A program made the position numbers and the translations under genes. 64,000 bases of DNA from Prevotella melaninogenica (GTDB taxonomy: Bacteria > Bacteroidota > Bacteroidia > Bacteroidales > Bacteroidaceae): the NCBI RefSeq assembly GCF_003609775.1, contig NZ_AP018049.1:1116001-1180000 (forward strand), written 5' to 3'. Of this stretch, positions 35,964 through 43,634 are shown in pieces. The notes under the pieces were generated by a model. The model was not told the DNA's origin and searched no databases. It saw only the letters and a list, made by a program, of their open reading frames with translations. Numbering within the stretch: position 1 is the first letter of the stretch; each line of letters opens with the position of its first letter.

Positions 35964-36005
35964 AATCGGATTAAAGTCAATTGACTCTAACCCGATTCTT
36001 TTTTA
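35964..36005. terminator. Hairpin with T-tract on the plus strand
   Basis: AATCGG and CCGATT enclose a further near-palindrome around AGTCAATTGACT, and TTCTTTTTTA follows on the plus strand. On the minus strand it closes the candidate small transcript that starts near 36294, but with a weaker T-tract. Confidence 0.6.
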
Positions 36006-36068
36006 TATTCTCTCAATTATTCTTTCTTAACTACATTTGAATTGCGCAAGAATAAGTCTGCATCTGAT

Positions 36069-36173
36069 TTATGCCAAACAGTTTACACGACCTATATTGT
36101 ATTCACGAATAACATCTGTCATATAATGAAACATCTTACGCATAACACTCATATTCTTTACTTTCTTTTTCAT
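36069..36173 (-). CDS. Candidate 34-residue small protein
   Basis: A hand-translated ORF beginning MKKKVKNMSVMRKMFHYM and ending IREYNIGRVNCLA. AGGAAAGGAAACG lies before its ATG, and a strong promoter (36307-36300) and the hairpin at 35964 bound it. A second 34-codon ORF (36240 to 36136, starting MGFSLNKN) overlaps it in another frame in the same transcript. Only one or neither may be translated. I recognise no family, and the transcript may instead be a regulatory RNA. Confidence 0.4.
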   Translation of the reverse strand: MKKKVKNMSVMRKMFHYMTDVIREYNIGRVNCLA

Positions 36174-36299
36174 AACGTTTCCTTTCCTCTATTGAGTTAT
36201 ACAATCTTTTACTTGTGTTCTTATTGAGACTGAAGCCCATTTTTATCAGCAACCTCTTTGTTATCCTTACGAGGTGCTGCTTGTGTTGTTTTGTGTTTG

Positions 36300-36331
36300 C
36301 AAAGTTAGTACACTTTCCAAAATCTCACAAA
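36300..36331 (-). promoter_or_regulatory. Consensus promoter of the small transcript
   Basis: On the minus strand TTTG (36331-36328), 20 bp, TAACTTTG (36307-36300). It fires into a region with no annotated-size gene, which makes an RNA or small protein likely. Confidence 0.7.
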
Positions 36332-36512
36332 GGAAACTTACACTTTCACTTTGTTTTTCTATTAAATTTTGACCTGCGTCAATAAGGTTGACACGTATCA
36401 ACCCCGCTATTTGACATATATCAACCCATGCGTGCCTTTATATCAACATCCTCTAAACGAATATATTATAATAAAAAAAAGACGGAAAGACAAGTATAAC
36501 ATTTTCTTTTCT

Positions 36513-36520
36513 TACCTTTG
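36513..36520 (+). promoter_or_regulatory. -7 box immediately before aguA
   Basis: TACCTTTG ends only 4 bp before the ATG at 36525, so the transcript would be leaderless or nearly so. Confidence 0.65.
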
Positions 36521-36524
36521 CACT

Positions 36525-37592
36525 ATGAACACAAACGATAATCATAGCTTTCGATTACCTGCTGAGTGGGAACCACAAAGCGGAGTTATACTGATATGGC
36601 CGCATGAAGATACCGATTGGTGTCCTTATCTTGAAGATATTACCGAGGTTTATCTCCAAATGGCGGACGCTATCTCACGATATGAGGCATTGCTTATTAC
36701 AGCAAGAGACACTGAACTTGTACGCTCTTTACTGGCTGAAAGGCTGAAAGAGGATCAGATGAAACGTGTAACGCTCTTTGCTTGTGATAACAATGACACT
36801 TGGGCACGCGACGTTGCTCCAATTTCTCTCATATCAAACAAGACATCAAAGGATAGCTTCCAGCCACCTCACCTACTCGACTTCTGTTTCAATGGATGGG
36901 GTGAGAAGTTTGCAGCAGAAAAGGATAATAGAATCAATCGACAACTTTACGAGGCTGGACTCCTCCAAGGAGTATTAGAAAACCACAAGGATTTTGTACT
37001 GGAAGGTGGTTCTATAGAGAGTGATGGAGAGCGTACACTCTTTACAACAACGAGTTGTCTCATGGCCCCACACCGTAATCAGCCTCTCACACAAGAGGAT
37101 ATAGACAAACAATTGCGCCTATTCTTCCCAAATGTAGAGCGAGTTATATGGTTAGATTATGGTCAGTTGGCAGGTGATGATACAGACGGACATATTGATA
37201 CTATCGTACGTATTGCACCAAATGACACCTTATTGTATATAGGATGTGACGATAAGGAGGATGAGCATTATGAGGATTTCCGACTCTTAGAGGAACAGTT
37301 GAAGCAGCTTCGCACACTGGATGGTAAGCCTTATCGCCTACTCCGCCTTCCTATGCCTGATGCCATCTATGATGATGACGAGCGTCTGCCTGCAACTCAT
37401 GCGAACTTCCTTATCATCAACGGAGCAGTACTTGTACCAACTTATAACCAGCCCAAAAAGGATAAAGCAGCATTGGACACAATCCAAGAGGCATTCCCTG
37501 ATCGTGAAATCATCGCCATAGACAGCCGTACTATCATCAGACAGCATGGTTCAATACACTGTCTTACGATGCAGCTACCATTAAACGAATAA
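36525..37592 (+). CDS. aguA: Agmatine deiminase
   Basis: A 355-residue guanidino-group-modifying enzyme that converts agmatine to N-carbamoylputrescine and ammonia. LPAEWEPQSGVILIWPHEDTDW opens the fold. DNDTWARD and VLEGGSIESDGERTLFTT follow, with DGHIDTIVRI. The catalytic Cys is at about 346 in RQHGSIHCLTMQLP. The open frame extends 52 residues further 5', but the ATG at 36525 starts right after the -7 box. It is followed after 88 bp by aguB, the next step to putrescine. Confidence 0.93.
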   Translation: MNTNDNHSFRLPAEWEPQSGVILIWPHEDTDWCPYLEDITEVYLQMADAISRYEALLITARDTELVRSLLAERLKEDQMKRVTLFACDNNDTWARDVAPISLISNKTSKDSFQPPHLLDFCFNGWGEKFAAEKDNRINRQLYEAGLLQGVLENHKDFVLEGGSIESDGERTLFTTTSCLMAPHRNQPLTQEDIDKQLRLFFPNVERVIWLDYGQLAGDDTDGHIDTIVRIAPNDTLLYIGCDDKEDEHYEDFRLLEEQLKQLRTLDGKPYRLLRLPMPDAIYDDDERLPATHANFLIINGAVLVPTYNQPKKDKAALDTIQEAFPDREIIAIDSRTIIRQHGSIHCLTMQLPLNE

Positions 37593-37680
37593 CACCGCTC
37601 ATCTTTTGAGTTGACAATAGATGGAATGGTAATAAATAGAACACAGAACAATAAACATAAACAAGGTAAAAACCTTTATT

Positions 37681-38565
37681 ATGAGAGAACTTAAGATAGG
37701 TTTCCTGCAGCAACACAATGTTGCAGATATCAAAAACAATATTGAACGATTGGCTGAGGGTATTACAGACTTGGCACAACGCGGTGCGGAACTTGTTATC
37801 CTCCAGGAATTGCACAATTCACTTTACTTCTGTCAGACAGAAGACGTGAATAAGTTTGACTTAGCCGAGACGATACCGGGTCCATCAACTGGTTTCTATG
37901 GCGAGTTAGCACGCGAGTTGGGTATTGTCATCGTGACATCACTCTTTGAGAAGCGTGCACCAGGACTTTATCATAACACTGCCGTGGTAATAGAGAAGGA
38001 TGGTAGTATTGCTGGTAAATATCGCAAGATGCATATTCCAGACGACCCTGCTTACTACGAGAAGTTCTACTTCACACCAGGCGATCTCGGATTCCACCCA
38101 ATTGATACAAGCGTAGGACGCCTTGGTGTACTTGTATGCTGGGATCAGTGGTATCCTGAAGCAGCCCGCCTGATGGCATTACAAGGTGCAGATATGCTTA
38201 TCTATCCAACTGCTATCGGCTACGAAAGTAGTGATACAGAAGAGGAAAAGCAACGTCAGCGTGAGGCTTGGACAACAGTCATGCGTGGTCATGCCGTTGC
38301 TAACGGTTTGCCAGTAATTGCTGTAAACCGTGTCGGTCATGAACCTGACCCAAGCGAGCAAACTCAAGGTATTCAGTTCTGGGGAAGCAGCTTTGTTGCT
38401 GGCCCACAGGGCGAACTGCTCTATCGTGCTTGTGACAACGACGAGGAAAGCGTTATCCTCAACATCGACCTTGACCATAGCGAGAATGTACGTCGTTGGT
38501 GGCCTTTCCTGCGTGACAGAAGAATCGATGAGTATGGGGAGATAACTAAAAGGTTTATAGATTAA
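37681..38565 (+). CDS. aguB: N-carbamoylputrescine amidase
   Basis: A 294-residue nitrilase-superfamily amidohydrolase that releases putrescine, CO2 and ammonia. The catalytic triad is visible: Glu at about 43 (LQELHNS), Lys at about 116 (YRKMHIPDD) and Cys at about 153 (LVCWDQWYPEAAR). It completes the agmatine route to polyamines with AguA. The arginine decarboxylase for the first step is not in the window. Confidence 0.93.
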   Translation: MRELKIGFLQQHNVADIKNNIERLAEGITDLAQRGAELVILQELHNSLYFCQTEDVNKFDLAETIPGPSTGFYGELARELGIVIVTSLFEKRAPGLYHNTAVVIEKDGSIAGKYRKMHIPDDPAYYEKFYFTPGDLGFHPIDTSVGRLGVLVCWDQWYPEAARLMALQGADMLIYPTAIGYESSDTEEEKQRQREAWTTVMRGHAVANGLPVIAVNRVGHEPDPSEQTQGIQFWGSSFVAGPQGELLYRACDNDEESVILNIDLDHSENVRRWWPFLRDRRIDEYGEITKRFID

Positions 38566-38567
38566 AA

Positions 38568-38597
38568 ACCTCCCCTAACCCCTCCAAAGGAGGGGAA
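38568..38597. repeat. CCTCCCC/GGGGAGG-type repeat
   Basis: CCTCCCCTAACCCCTCC followed by AAAGGAGGGG is a well-known type of dispersed G/C-cluster sequence in Bacteroidota genomes. A partial GAAGGGAG continuation lies near 38661. Confidence 0.7.
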
Positions 38598-38747
38598 TTC
38601 CCCCTGCTCCTCGCTTAAACCAACAGTCATTGACCGAAGGGAAGTTATGAGGAAGGGAGTCCTAACAGGGTAAGAGATTTTCTCTTTATTAATGATTATA
38701 GCTTGATAGGACTTAAATAACATCTCCTTCCACACGGAATATGATAA

Positions 38748-38781
38748 TAAGTTGTACTATCTAACAAGATAGTACAACTTA
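38748..38781. terminator. Perfect 15-bp stem with 4-base loop
   Basis: TAAGTTGTACTATCT, loop AACA, AGATAGTACAACTTA. No T-tract. It lies between aguB and asnA, so it may end aguB transcription. Confidence 0.55.
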
Positions 38782-38789
38782 ATATGCCA

Positions 38790-38841
38790 TCCGCACCATT
38801 GGTGCTTACCATGCGCACCACACGTGCTAAGCACCAACACA
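38790..38841. repeat. CAC-N5-GTG modular intergenic repeat, copy 5
   Basis: GCACCATTGGTGC and GCACCACACGTGC with CTAAGCACCAACAC after them. Confidence 0.75.
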
Positions 38842-38878
38842 TAGGCTGGATATGGATTGAGAGTTGCTATTGTTATAC

Positions 38879-38927
38879 AAAAAGAGCCATACCAAACCCA
38901 TTTTTAGAGTTTGATATGGCTCTTTTT
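38879..38927. terminator. Terminator between aguB and asnA
   Basis: AAAGAGCCATA.CAAAC pairs with GTTTG.TATGGCTCTTT, with T/A-rich flanks on both sides, so it can work in both directions. Confidence 0.8.
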
Positions 38928-38954
38928 AGTTCTATAAATATAATATGTAGGCTT

Positions 38955-39992
38955 CTAAATCAACGGCATTCCCGCTTCTTCACACGCTCTTCTCATTTCC
39001 TCAGGCCAGATACTTGCTTGTATCTCACCGATATGTGCTTTATGCAACATTATCAGACAAAGACGACTCTGACCAATACCACCACCAATACACAATGGTA
39101 GTTTGTCAGAGAGTAACTGCTGATGGAAGAAGAGATGCTCACGTTCTTCTTGCTTCTCTATCGACAACTGACGAAGTAAGGCAGACTTATCCACACGAAT
39201 ACCCATAGACGAAAGTTCAATGCTACGTCCTAAGATAGGATACCAAATGAGAATATCACCATTCAACCCCGTCTTTCCGCCTTCTGCAATAGTTGACCAA
39301 TCATCATAATCGGCAGCACGGCCATCGTGCTTCTCACCATTACTTAATCTACAACCAATACCCTCAATAAACACCGCACCATACTTCTTACAAATAGTGT
39401 CTTCACGTTCTTTTGCTGTCATTGTAGGATACATATCCAACAAATCTTGCGCATGAATAAAATGAATCGTCTGTGGAAGGAAGGGTTCTAACTGGGGATA
39501 GGTCTCACAAGCAAGAAACTCTGTGCGGAGGATAGCTGCATAGATACGACGAACGACATTCTCTAAAAAACTACGTGTTCTATCGCTTTCGGTGATAACC
39601 GCTTCCCAATCCCACTGGTCAACATAAAGTGAATGAAGGTTGTCTAATTCTTCATCGGCACGGATAGCATTCATATCAGTATAAATACCATAGCCTGGCT
39701 GAATGTCATAATCAGCCAACGTCAGTCGCTTCCACTTTGCCAACGAATGTACCACCTCAGCTTGTGCTTCCCCTAAATCCTTAATAGGAAAGGAAACAGG
39801 GCGTTCAACACCATTCAAGTCGTCATTGATACCTAATCCTTTCAGGACGAACAGTGGTGCCGTAACACGACTTAGTCGTAGCTCGGTAGCTAAATTCTGT
39901 TGGAAGAACTCCTTTATCAGTTTGATACCCAGCTCCGTCTGGCGTTTACCAAGTACAGCTTTATATCCTTCTGGCTTTATCAGTTGACTCAT
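38955..39992 (-). CDS. asnA: Aspartate-ammonia ligase
   Basis: A 345-residue ammonia-dependent asparagine synthetase of class II aminoacyl-tRNA synthetase fold. It makes asparagine from aspartate, ammonia and ATP. Motif 2-like DQWDWEAVI and motif 3-like IGGGIGQSRLCLIMLHKAHIGE are visible, with the N-terminal RLSRVTAPLF typical of the family. Its use of ammonia fits a peptide-degrading anaerobe. It is a single gene with its own -7 box. Confidence 0.94.
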   Translation of the reverse strand: MSQLIKPEGYKAVLGKRQTELGIKLIKEFFQQNLATELRLSRVTAPLFVLKGLGINDDLNGVERPVSFPIKDLGEAQAEVVHSLAKWKRLTLADYDIQPGYGIYTDMNAIRADEELDNLHSLYVDQWDWEAVITESDRTRSFLENVVRRIYAAILRTEFLACETYPQLEPFLPQTIHFIHAQDLLDMYPTMTAKEREDTICKKYGAVFIEGIGCRLSNGEKHDGRAADYDDWSTIAEGGKTGLNGDILIWYPILGRSIELSSMGIRVDKSALLRQLSIEKQEEREHLFFHQQLLSDKLPLCIGGGIGQSRLCLIMLHKAHIGEIQASIWPEEMRRACEEAGMPLI

Positions 39993-40037
39993 TATGGTTC
40001 CTTTCTATTAATCTTTTATCAGTTATTCAATTGCACA

Positions 40038-40045
40038 CAAAGGTA
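40038..40045 (-). promoter_or_regulatory. -7 box of asnA
   Basis: Minus-strand TACCTTTG, 45 bp upstream of the start codon. Confidence 0.6.
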
Positions 40046-40228
40046 TATATTAATTATCAGACTGAGAAACAAACATCATCTCAATCTAACAAAATAACAT
40101 ATTTCCTCTACGCAATACAACTTTATGACAGCTTATATCTAATGTTCCCACTTGTTATAAAGGATTGGCCTAAGCCTTGAACCCCACACTTCTATATCAT
40201 AAACTTTAACAAGAATGTTTACTGTTCG

Positions 40229-40260
40229 TTTGGAGTTATGCAAACTTTACTGTATCTTTG
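40229..40260 (+). promoter_or_regulatory. Consensus promoter of tRNA-Arg
   Basis: TTTG at 40229-40232, 20 bp, TATCTTTG at 40253-40260. The tRNA begins 11 bp downstream. Confidence 0.75.
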
Positions 40261-40271
40261 CACTATCATTA

Positions 40272-40345
40272 GGCTCCGTAGCTTAGCTGAATAGAGCGTC
40301 AGATTCCGGTTCTGAAGGTCTTGGGTTTGAATCCCAACGGAGTCA
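40272..40345 (+). tRNA. tRNA-Arg (anticodon CCG)
   Basis: Acceptor GGCTCCG pairs with CGGAGTC (one G-T). The D arm, anticodon stem TCAGA/TCTGA with loop TTCCGGT (anticodon CCG) and T arm TTGGG/CCCAA are all visible, and the discriminator is A. CCA is not encoded. It is followed by two decayed tRNA-like copies before the terminator. Confidence 0.93.
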
Positions 40346-40366
40346 CTAAAAAGTGATAATCCACTA

Positions 40367-40434
40367 ATGACATTTAGCCGAATGAGGTCAGAAAAATGTT
40401 CTGAAGGTCTTGGGTTTGAATCCCAACGGAGTCA
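40367..40434 (+). pseudogene. tRNA-Arg-like copy 1 (decayed)
   Basis: TTAGCCGAATGAG-GTCAGA aligns with the D arm and anticodon stem of tRNA-Arg, and 40398-40438 is identical to 40309-40349 of the true gene over 41 bp (anticodon stem 3' half, T arm, acceptor 3' half). The 5' acceptor strand is lost and the loop reads AAAATGT, without U33. It cannot act as a normal tRNA. Confidence 0.8.
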
Positions 40435-40487
40435 CTAAGAAGAAAGAAATACTCCCTAAAGAGTCTCTAAAAAGTGATAATCCCTTG

Positions 40488-40555
40488 ATGACATTTAGCT
40501 GAATGAGGTCAGAAAAATGTTCTAAAGGTCTTGGGTCTGAATCCCAACGGAGTCA
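40488..40555 (+). pseudogene. tRNA-Arg-like copy 2 (decayed)
   Basis: It repeats copy 1 at a distance of 121 bp with a few changes (TCTAAAGG, GGGTCTGA). The upstream AAAAAGTGATAATCC is shared with the sequence after the true tRNA, so the unit was duplicated in tandem. A trace of a further acceptor end (ATGGAGTCAC) is at 40580-40589. Confidence 0.75.
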
Positions 40556-40597
40556 CTAAGAAGAGAAAACAGAACTCTCAATGGAGTCACAGATTGT

Positions 40598-40638
40598 AAC
40601 AAAGGATGTATGGTTGTTTACTGTTCATCCTTTTTTTG
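40598..40638 (+). terminator. Terminator of the tRNA-Arg transcript
   Basis: AAAGGATG pairs with CATCCTTT, followed by TTTTG. Its position behind both decayed copies implies that they are transcribed with the tRNA. Confidence 0.8.
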
Positions 40639-40689
40639 TTCAACCGAGTTAACTCAGAAATAGATTAATTCATCCTAAAAGAATAGAGT

Positions 40690-41877
40690 ATGCAGAAGAA
40701 AATCAGAATTGGACTACTCCCACGCGTTATCATTGCCATACTGTTTGGATTATTCCTTGGTTATTATCTACCAGATCCAGCAGTAAGAGCGTTTCTGACT
40801 TTCAATAGTATTTTCAGTCAGTTCCTTGGCTTTATGATTCCGCTGATTATCATTGGATTGGTAACACCTGCTATTGCAGGAATTGGAAAAGGAGCAGGTA
40901 AGTTATTGCTTGCAACAGTAGCGATAGCCTATGTAGACACGATTGTAGCAGGCGGCTTGTCCTACGGAACAGGAACATGGTTATTCCCCTCTATGATTGC
41001 TTCCACAGGAGGAGCAATACCACATATTGACAAGGCAACAGAGCTGACACCTTACTTTACTATCAATATCCCTGCAATGGTTGATGTGATGAGTAGTTTA
41101 GTATTCTCATTCATCGCTGGTTTAGGTATTGCATACGGTGGTTTACGCACAATGGAGAATATCTTCAATGAGTTCAAGACTATTATTGAGAAAGTGATTG
41201 AGAAGGCTATTATCCCTCTCCTACCACTCTATATCTTTGGTGTATTCCTCAGTATGACCCATAACGGACAGGCACGACAGGTACTTTTGGTTTTCTCACA
41301 GATTATCATTGTTATCCTCGTACTGCATGTACTCATCCTTATCTATGAGTTCTGCATTGCAGGTACAATTGTGAAGCGCAATCCTTTCAGATTACTATGG
41401 AATATGTTGCCAGCTTATCTGACGGCATTAGGAACAAGTTCGTCTGCTGCAACAATCCCAGTAACATTGAAGCAAACTGAGAAAAATGGTGTAAGCGACG
41501 AAGTGGCAGGCTTTGTTGTACCGCTTTGTGCTACAATCCACCTCAGTGGTAGTGCGATGAAGATTACGGCTTGTGCATTGACAATCTGCCTGCTGACAGG
41601 TTTGCCACATGACCCAGGACTATTCATTTACTTTATCCTCATGCTTTCCATTATTATGGTTGCAGCCCCAGGTGTACCTGGCGGTGCGATTATGGCAGCT
41701 TTAGCTCCCCTATCAAGTATCTTAGGCTTTAACCAAGAGGCACAAGCTTTGATGATAGCCCTGTATATTGCAATGGACAGCTTTGGTACAGCTTGTAATG
41801 TAACAGGTGATGGAGCAATAGCCCTTGTTGTCAATAAATTCTTTGGAAAGAAAAAAGAGTCATCTGCCCTTTCTTAG
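40690..41877 (+). CDS. Dicarboxylate/amino acid:cation symporter
   Basis: A 395-residue inner-membrane transporter of the DAACS (GltP/DctA/SstT-like) family, taking up C4-dicarboxylates or acidic or neutral amino acids with Na+ or H+. About eight helices are apparent. The hairpin HP1 has the serine-rich GTSSSAATIPVTLK near 243, and HP2 with AAPGVPGGAIM near 325 and MDSFGTACNVTGD near 360 form the substrate site. It starts 52 bp after the tRNA-Arg terminator. The exact substrate is not clear. Confidence 0.9.
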   Translation: MQKKIRIGLLPRVIIAILFGLFLGYYLPDPAVRAFLTFNSIFSQFLGFMIPLIIIGLVTPAIAGIGKGAGKLLLATVAIAYVDTIVAGGLSYGTGTWLFPSMIASTGGAIPHIDKATELTPYFTINIPAMVDVMSSLVFSFIAGLGIAYGGLRTMENIFNEFKTIIEKVIEKAIIPLLPLYIFGVFLSMTHNGQARQVLLVFSQIIIVILVLHVLILIYEFCIAGTIVKRNPFRLLWNMLPAYLTALGTSSSAATIPVTLKQTEKNGVSDEVAGFVVPLCATIHLSGSAMKITACALTICLLTGLPHDPGLFIYFILMLSIIMVAAPGVPGGAIMAALAPLSSILGFNQEAQALMIALYIAMDSFGTACNVTGDGAIALVVNKFFGKKKESSALS

Positions 41878-41927
41878 GAAATGTAATAGATATGAAGTTT
41901 GGAAAATGAAACTGTATAAAACAAGAG

Positions 41928-42011
41928 TTACTGTCACTTCTGTCAGGCATAATGATTGTTTAACTAATTAGTTTACAACAAGTTCTCTCCAACTGTTAAA
42001 ATGACAGCAAA
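41928..42011. repeat. 84-bp TGTCA element, copy C
   Basis: TTACTGTCACTTCTGTCA at one end, TGTTAAAATGACAGCAAA at the other, TTAACTAATTAGTTTA in the middle. Confidence 0.8.
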
Positions 42012-42118
42012 GAGAATTAAAACTAAACTAACAGAATATATAGTAAAATCAGCATAATAAGAAATCCTAAAAAGAAACAGCAGACGACCTATCATTAGGC
42101 ATTATCAAAATTAAATAG

Positions 42119-42126
42119 TATCTTTG
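42119..42126 (+). promoter_or_regulatory. -7 box of pepT
   Basis: TATCTTTG, 68 bp upstream of the pepT ATG. Confidence 0.6.
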
Positions 42127-42194
42127 CAAATGACAGGCTGCAATTAGCAGCACTGATTTAGCAAAAAGACATACAACTAAATATCCGTAACATC

Positions 42195-43418
42195 ATGGAA
42201 ATAGTAGAAAGATTTATCAACTACACCAAGTTTGACACACAGTCGGCTGAAGATTCAGAGACAGTGCCAAGTACACCGAAGCAACTAATCTTTGCGAAAT
42301 ACCTCAAGGAAGAACTTGAGCGTGAAGGCCTGAAAGATGTTGAAATGGACGAGATGGGCTATATCTATGCCACTCTTCCTGCCAACACAAAGAAGAAGAT
42401 TCCTACAATCGGTTTCATCTCTCATTATGACACAGCACTTGACGCAAGTGGTGCCAATGTTAATGCTCGTATCGTAGAAAACTACGATGGCGGTGATATA
42501 CAACTGAACCCTAACATGGTTAGCTCTCCACGAATGTTCCCAGAACTTTTAGAACACAAGGGAGAAGACCTCATCGTAACTGATGGTACAACCCTACTGG
42601 GTGCCGACGACAAGGCAGGTATTGCTGAGATTGTACAAGCGATGTGCTTCCTCCGCGATCATGACGAGATTGAACATGGTGACATCCGCATTGCTTTCAA
42701 CCCAGACGAGGAGATTGGTATGGGTGCACATCATTTCGATGTAGAGAAGTTCGGTTGTGAATGGGGCTATACCATTGATGGTGGCGACCTCGGTGAGCTT
42801 GAATACGAGAACTTCAACGCTGCTGGTGCTAAAGTTCTTATCCATGGAGTAAGCGTTCATACAGGTTATGCGAAGGGAAAGATGGTCAACGCCAGCCGTT
42901 TGGCTTGTGAATTCAACAACATGATTCCTTCAACAGAGATTCCTGAAGAGACTGAAGGCTACCAAGGATTCTATCACCTCACCAGCATTGAAAGCCGTTG
43001 TGAGGAGGCAAAACTCAGCTATATCATTCGTGATCACGACCGTGACCATTTCGAAGACCGCAAGCGTTTTATTGAGAATTGTGTAAAGCAGATGAATGAG
43101 AAGTATGGCGAAGGAACTGTTGAGTTGAAGATGAACGACCAGTACTATAACATGAAGGAGAAGATTGATCCTAACATGCACGTTATTGAGTTAGTTCTTC
43201 AGGCTATGCAGCAGGCAAATGTAGCCCCAAAGGTACAGCCTATCCGTGGTGGAACAGATGGTGCACAGCTTTCATTCAAGGGTCTTCCTTGTCCAAACAT
43301 CTTTGCAGGTGGCGTAAACTTCCATGGTCCTTACGAATTTGTTTCAGTTCAGGTAATGGAGAAAGCCATGCAGGTTATCATTAACATCTGCCGATTGACG
43401 GCTGAGTTTAATGATTAA
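42195..43418 (+). CDS. pepT: Peptidase T (tripeptidase)
   Basis: A 407-residue M20B zinc aminotripeptidase. [13 protein letters not shown] holds the first metal His and the Asp, [13 protein letters not shown] the bridging Asp, and [14 protein letters not shown] the catalytic Glu and its neighbour. A dimerisation domain with [13 protein letters not shown] follows. It is cytoplasmic and finishes peptides taken up by the cell, alongside PepP. It ends at a strong terminator. Confidence 0.94.
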   Translation: MEIVERFINYTKFDTQSAEDSETVPSTPKQLIFAKYLKEELEREGLKDVEMDEMGYIYATLPANTKKKIPTIGFISHYDTALDASGANVNARIVENYDGGDIQLNPNMVSSPRMFPELLEHKGEDLIVTDGTTLLGADDKAGIAEIVQAMCFLRDHDEIEHGDIRIAFNPDEEIGMGAHHFDVEKFGCEWGYTIDGGDLGELEYENFNAAGAKVLIHGVSVHTGYAKGKMVNASRLACEFNNMIPSTEIPEETEGYQGFYHLTSIESRCEEAKLSYIIRDHDRDHFEDRKRFIENCVKQMNEKYGEGTVELKMNDQYYNMKEKIDPNMHVIELVLQAMQQANVAPKVQPIRGGTDGAQLSFKGLPCPNIFAGGVNFHGPYEFVSVQVMEKAMQVIINICRLTAEFND

Positions 43419-43452
43419 TCACTGAAGATTAATTAGTTAAAGATATCATACC

Positions 43453-43515
43453 GGAGTTAAACCAACACTTTTATGGATTATATATTTATGTTGGTTTAAC
43501 TCCTTTTCTTTTAAC
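43453..43515 (+). terminator. Terminator of pepT
   Basis: GGAGTTAAACCAACA pairs with TGTTGGTTTAACTCC, followed by TTTTCTTTT. Confidence 0.88.
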
Positions 43516-43634
43516 TATAAGATTTTCAGCTATAGCCCACCTCTCCCACAAACAACACCTACAAAATTACTCATAAAAGGTATTGGTTAAACTTCCAACT
43601 ACCCCACTAACTCCTCTAACTCCATAAAGTATTT

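Noticed and set aside
38748..38781. Insertion-sequence end
   Set aside because: The stem is perfect, but there is no second end, target duplication or transposase; a terminator-like hairpin is simpler.
40346..40600. Genomic island integrated at tRNA-Arg
   Set aside because: The repeats are only 89 and 121 bp apart, and no integrase gene follows; at most these are scars.
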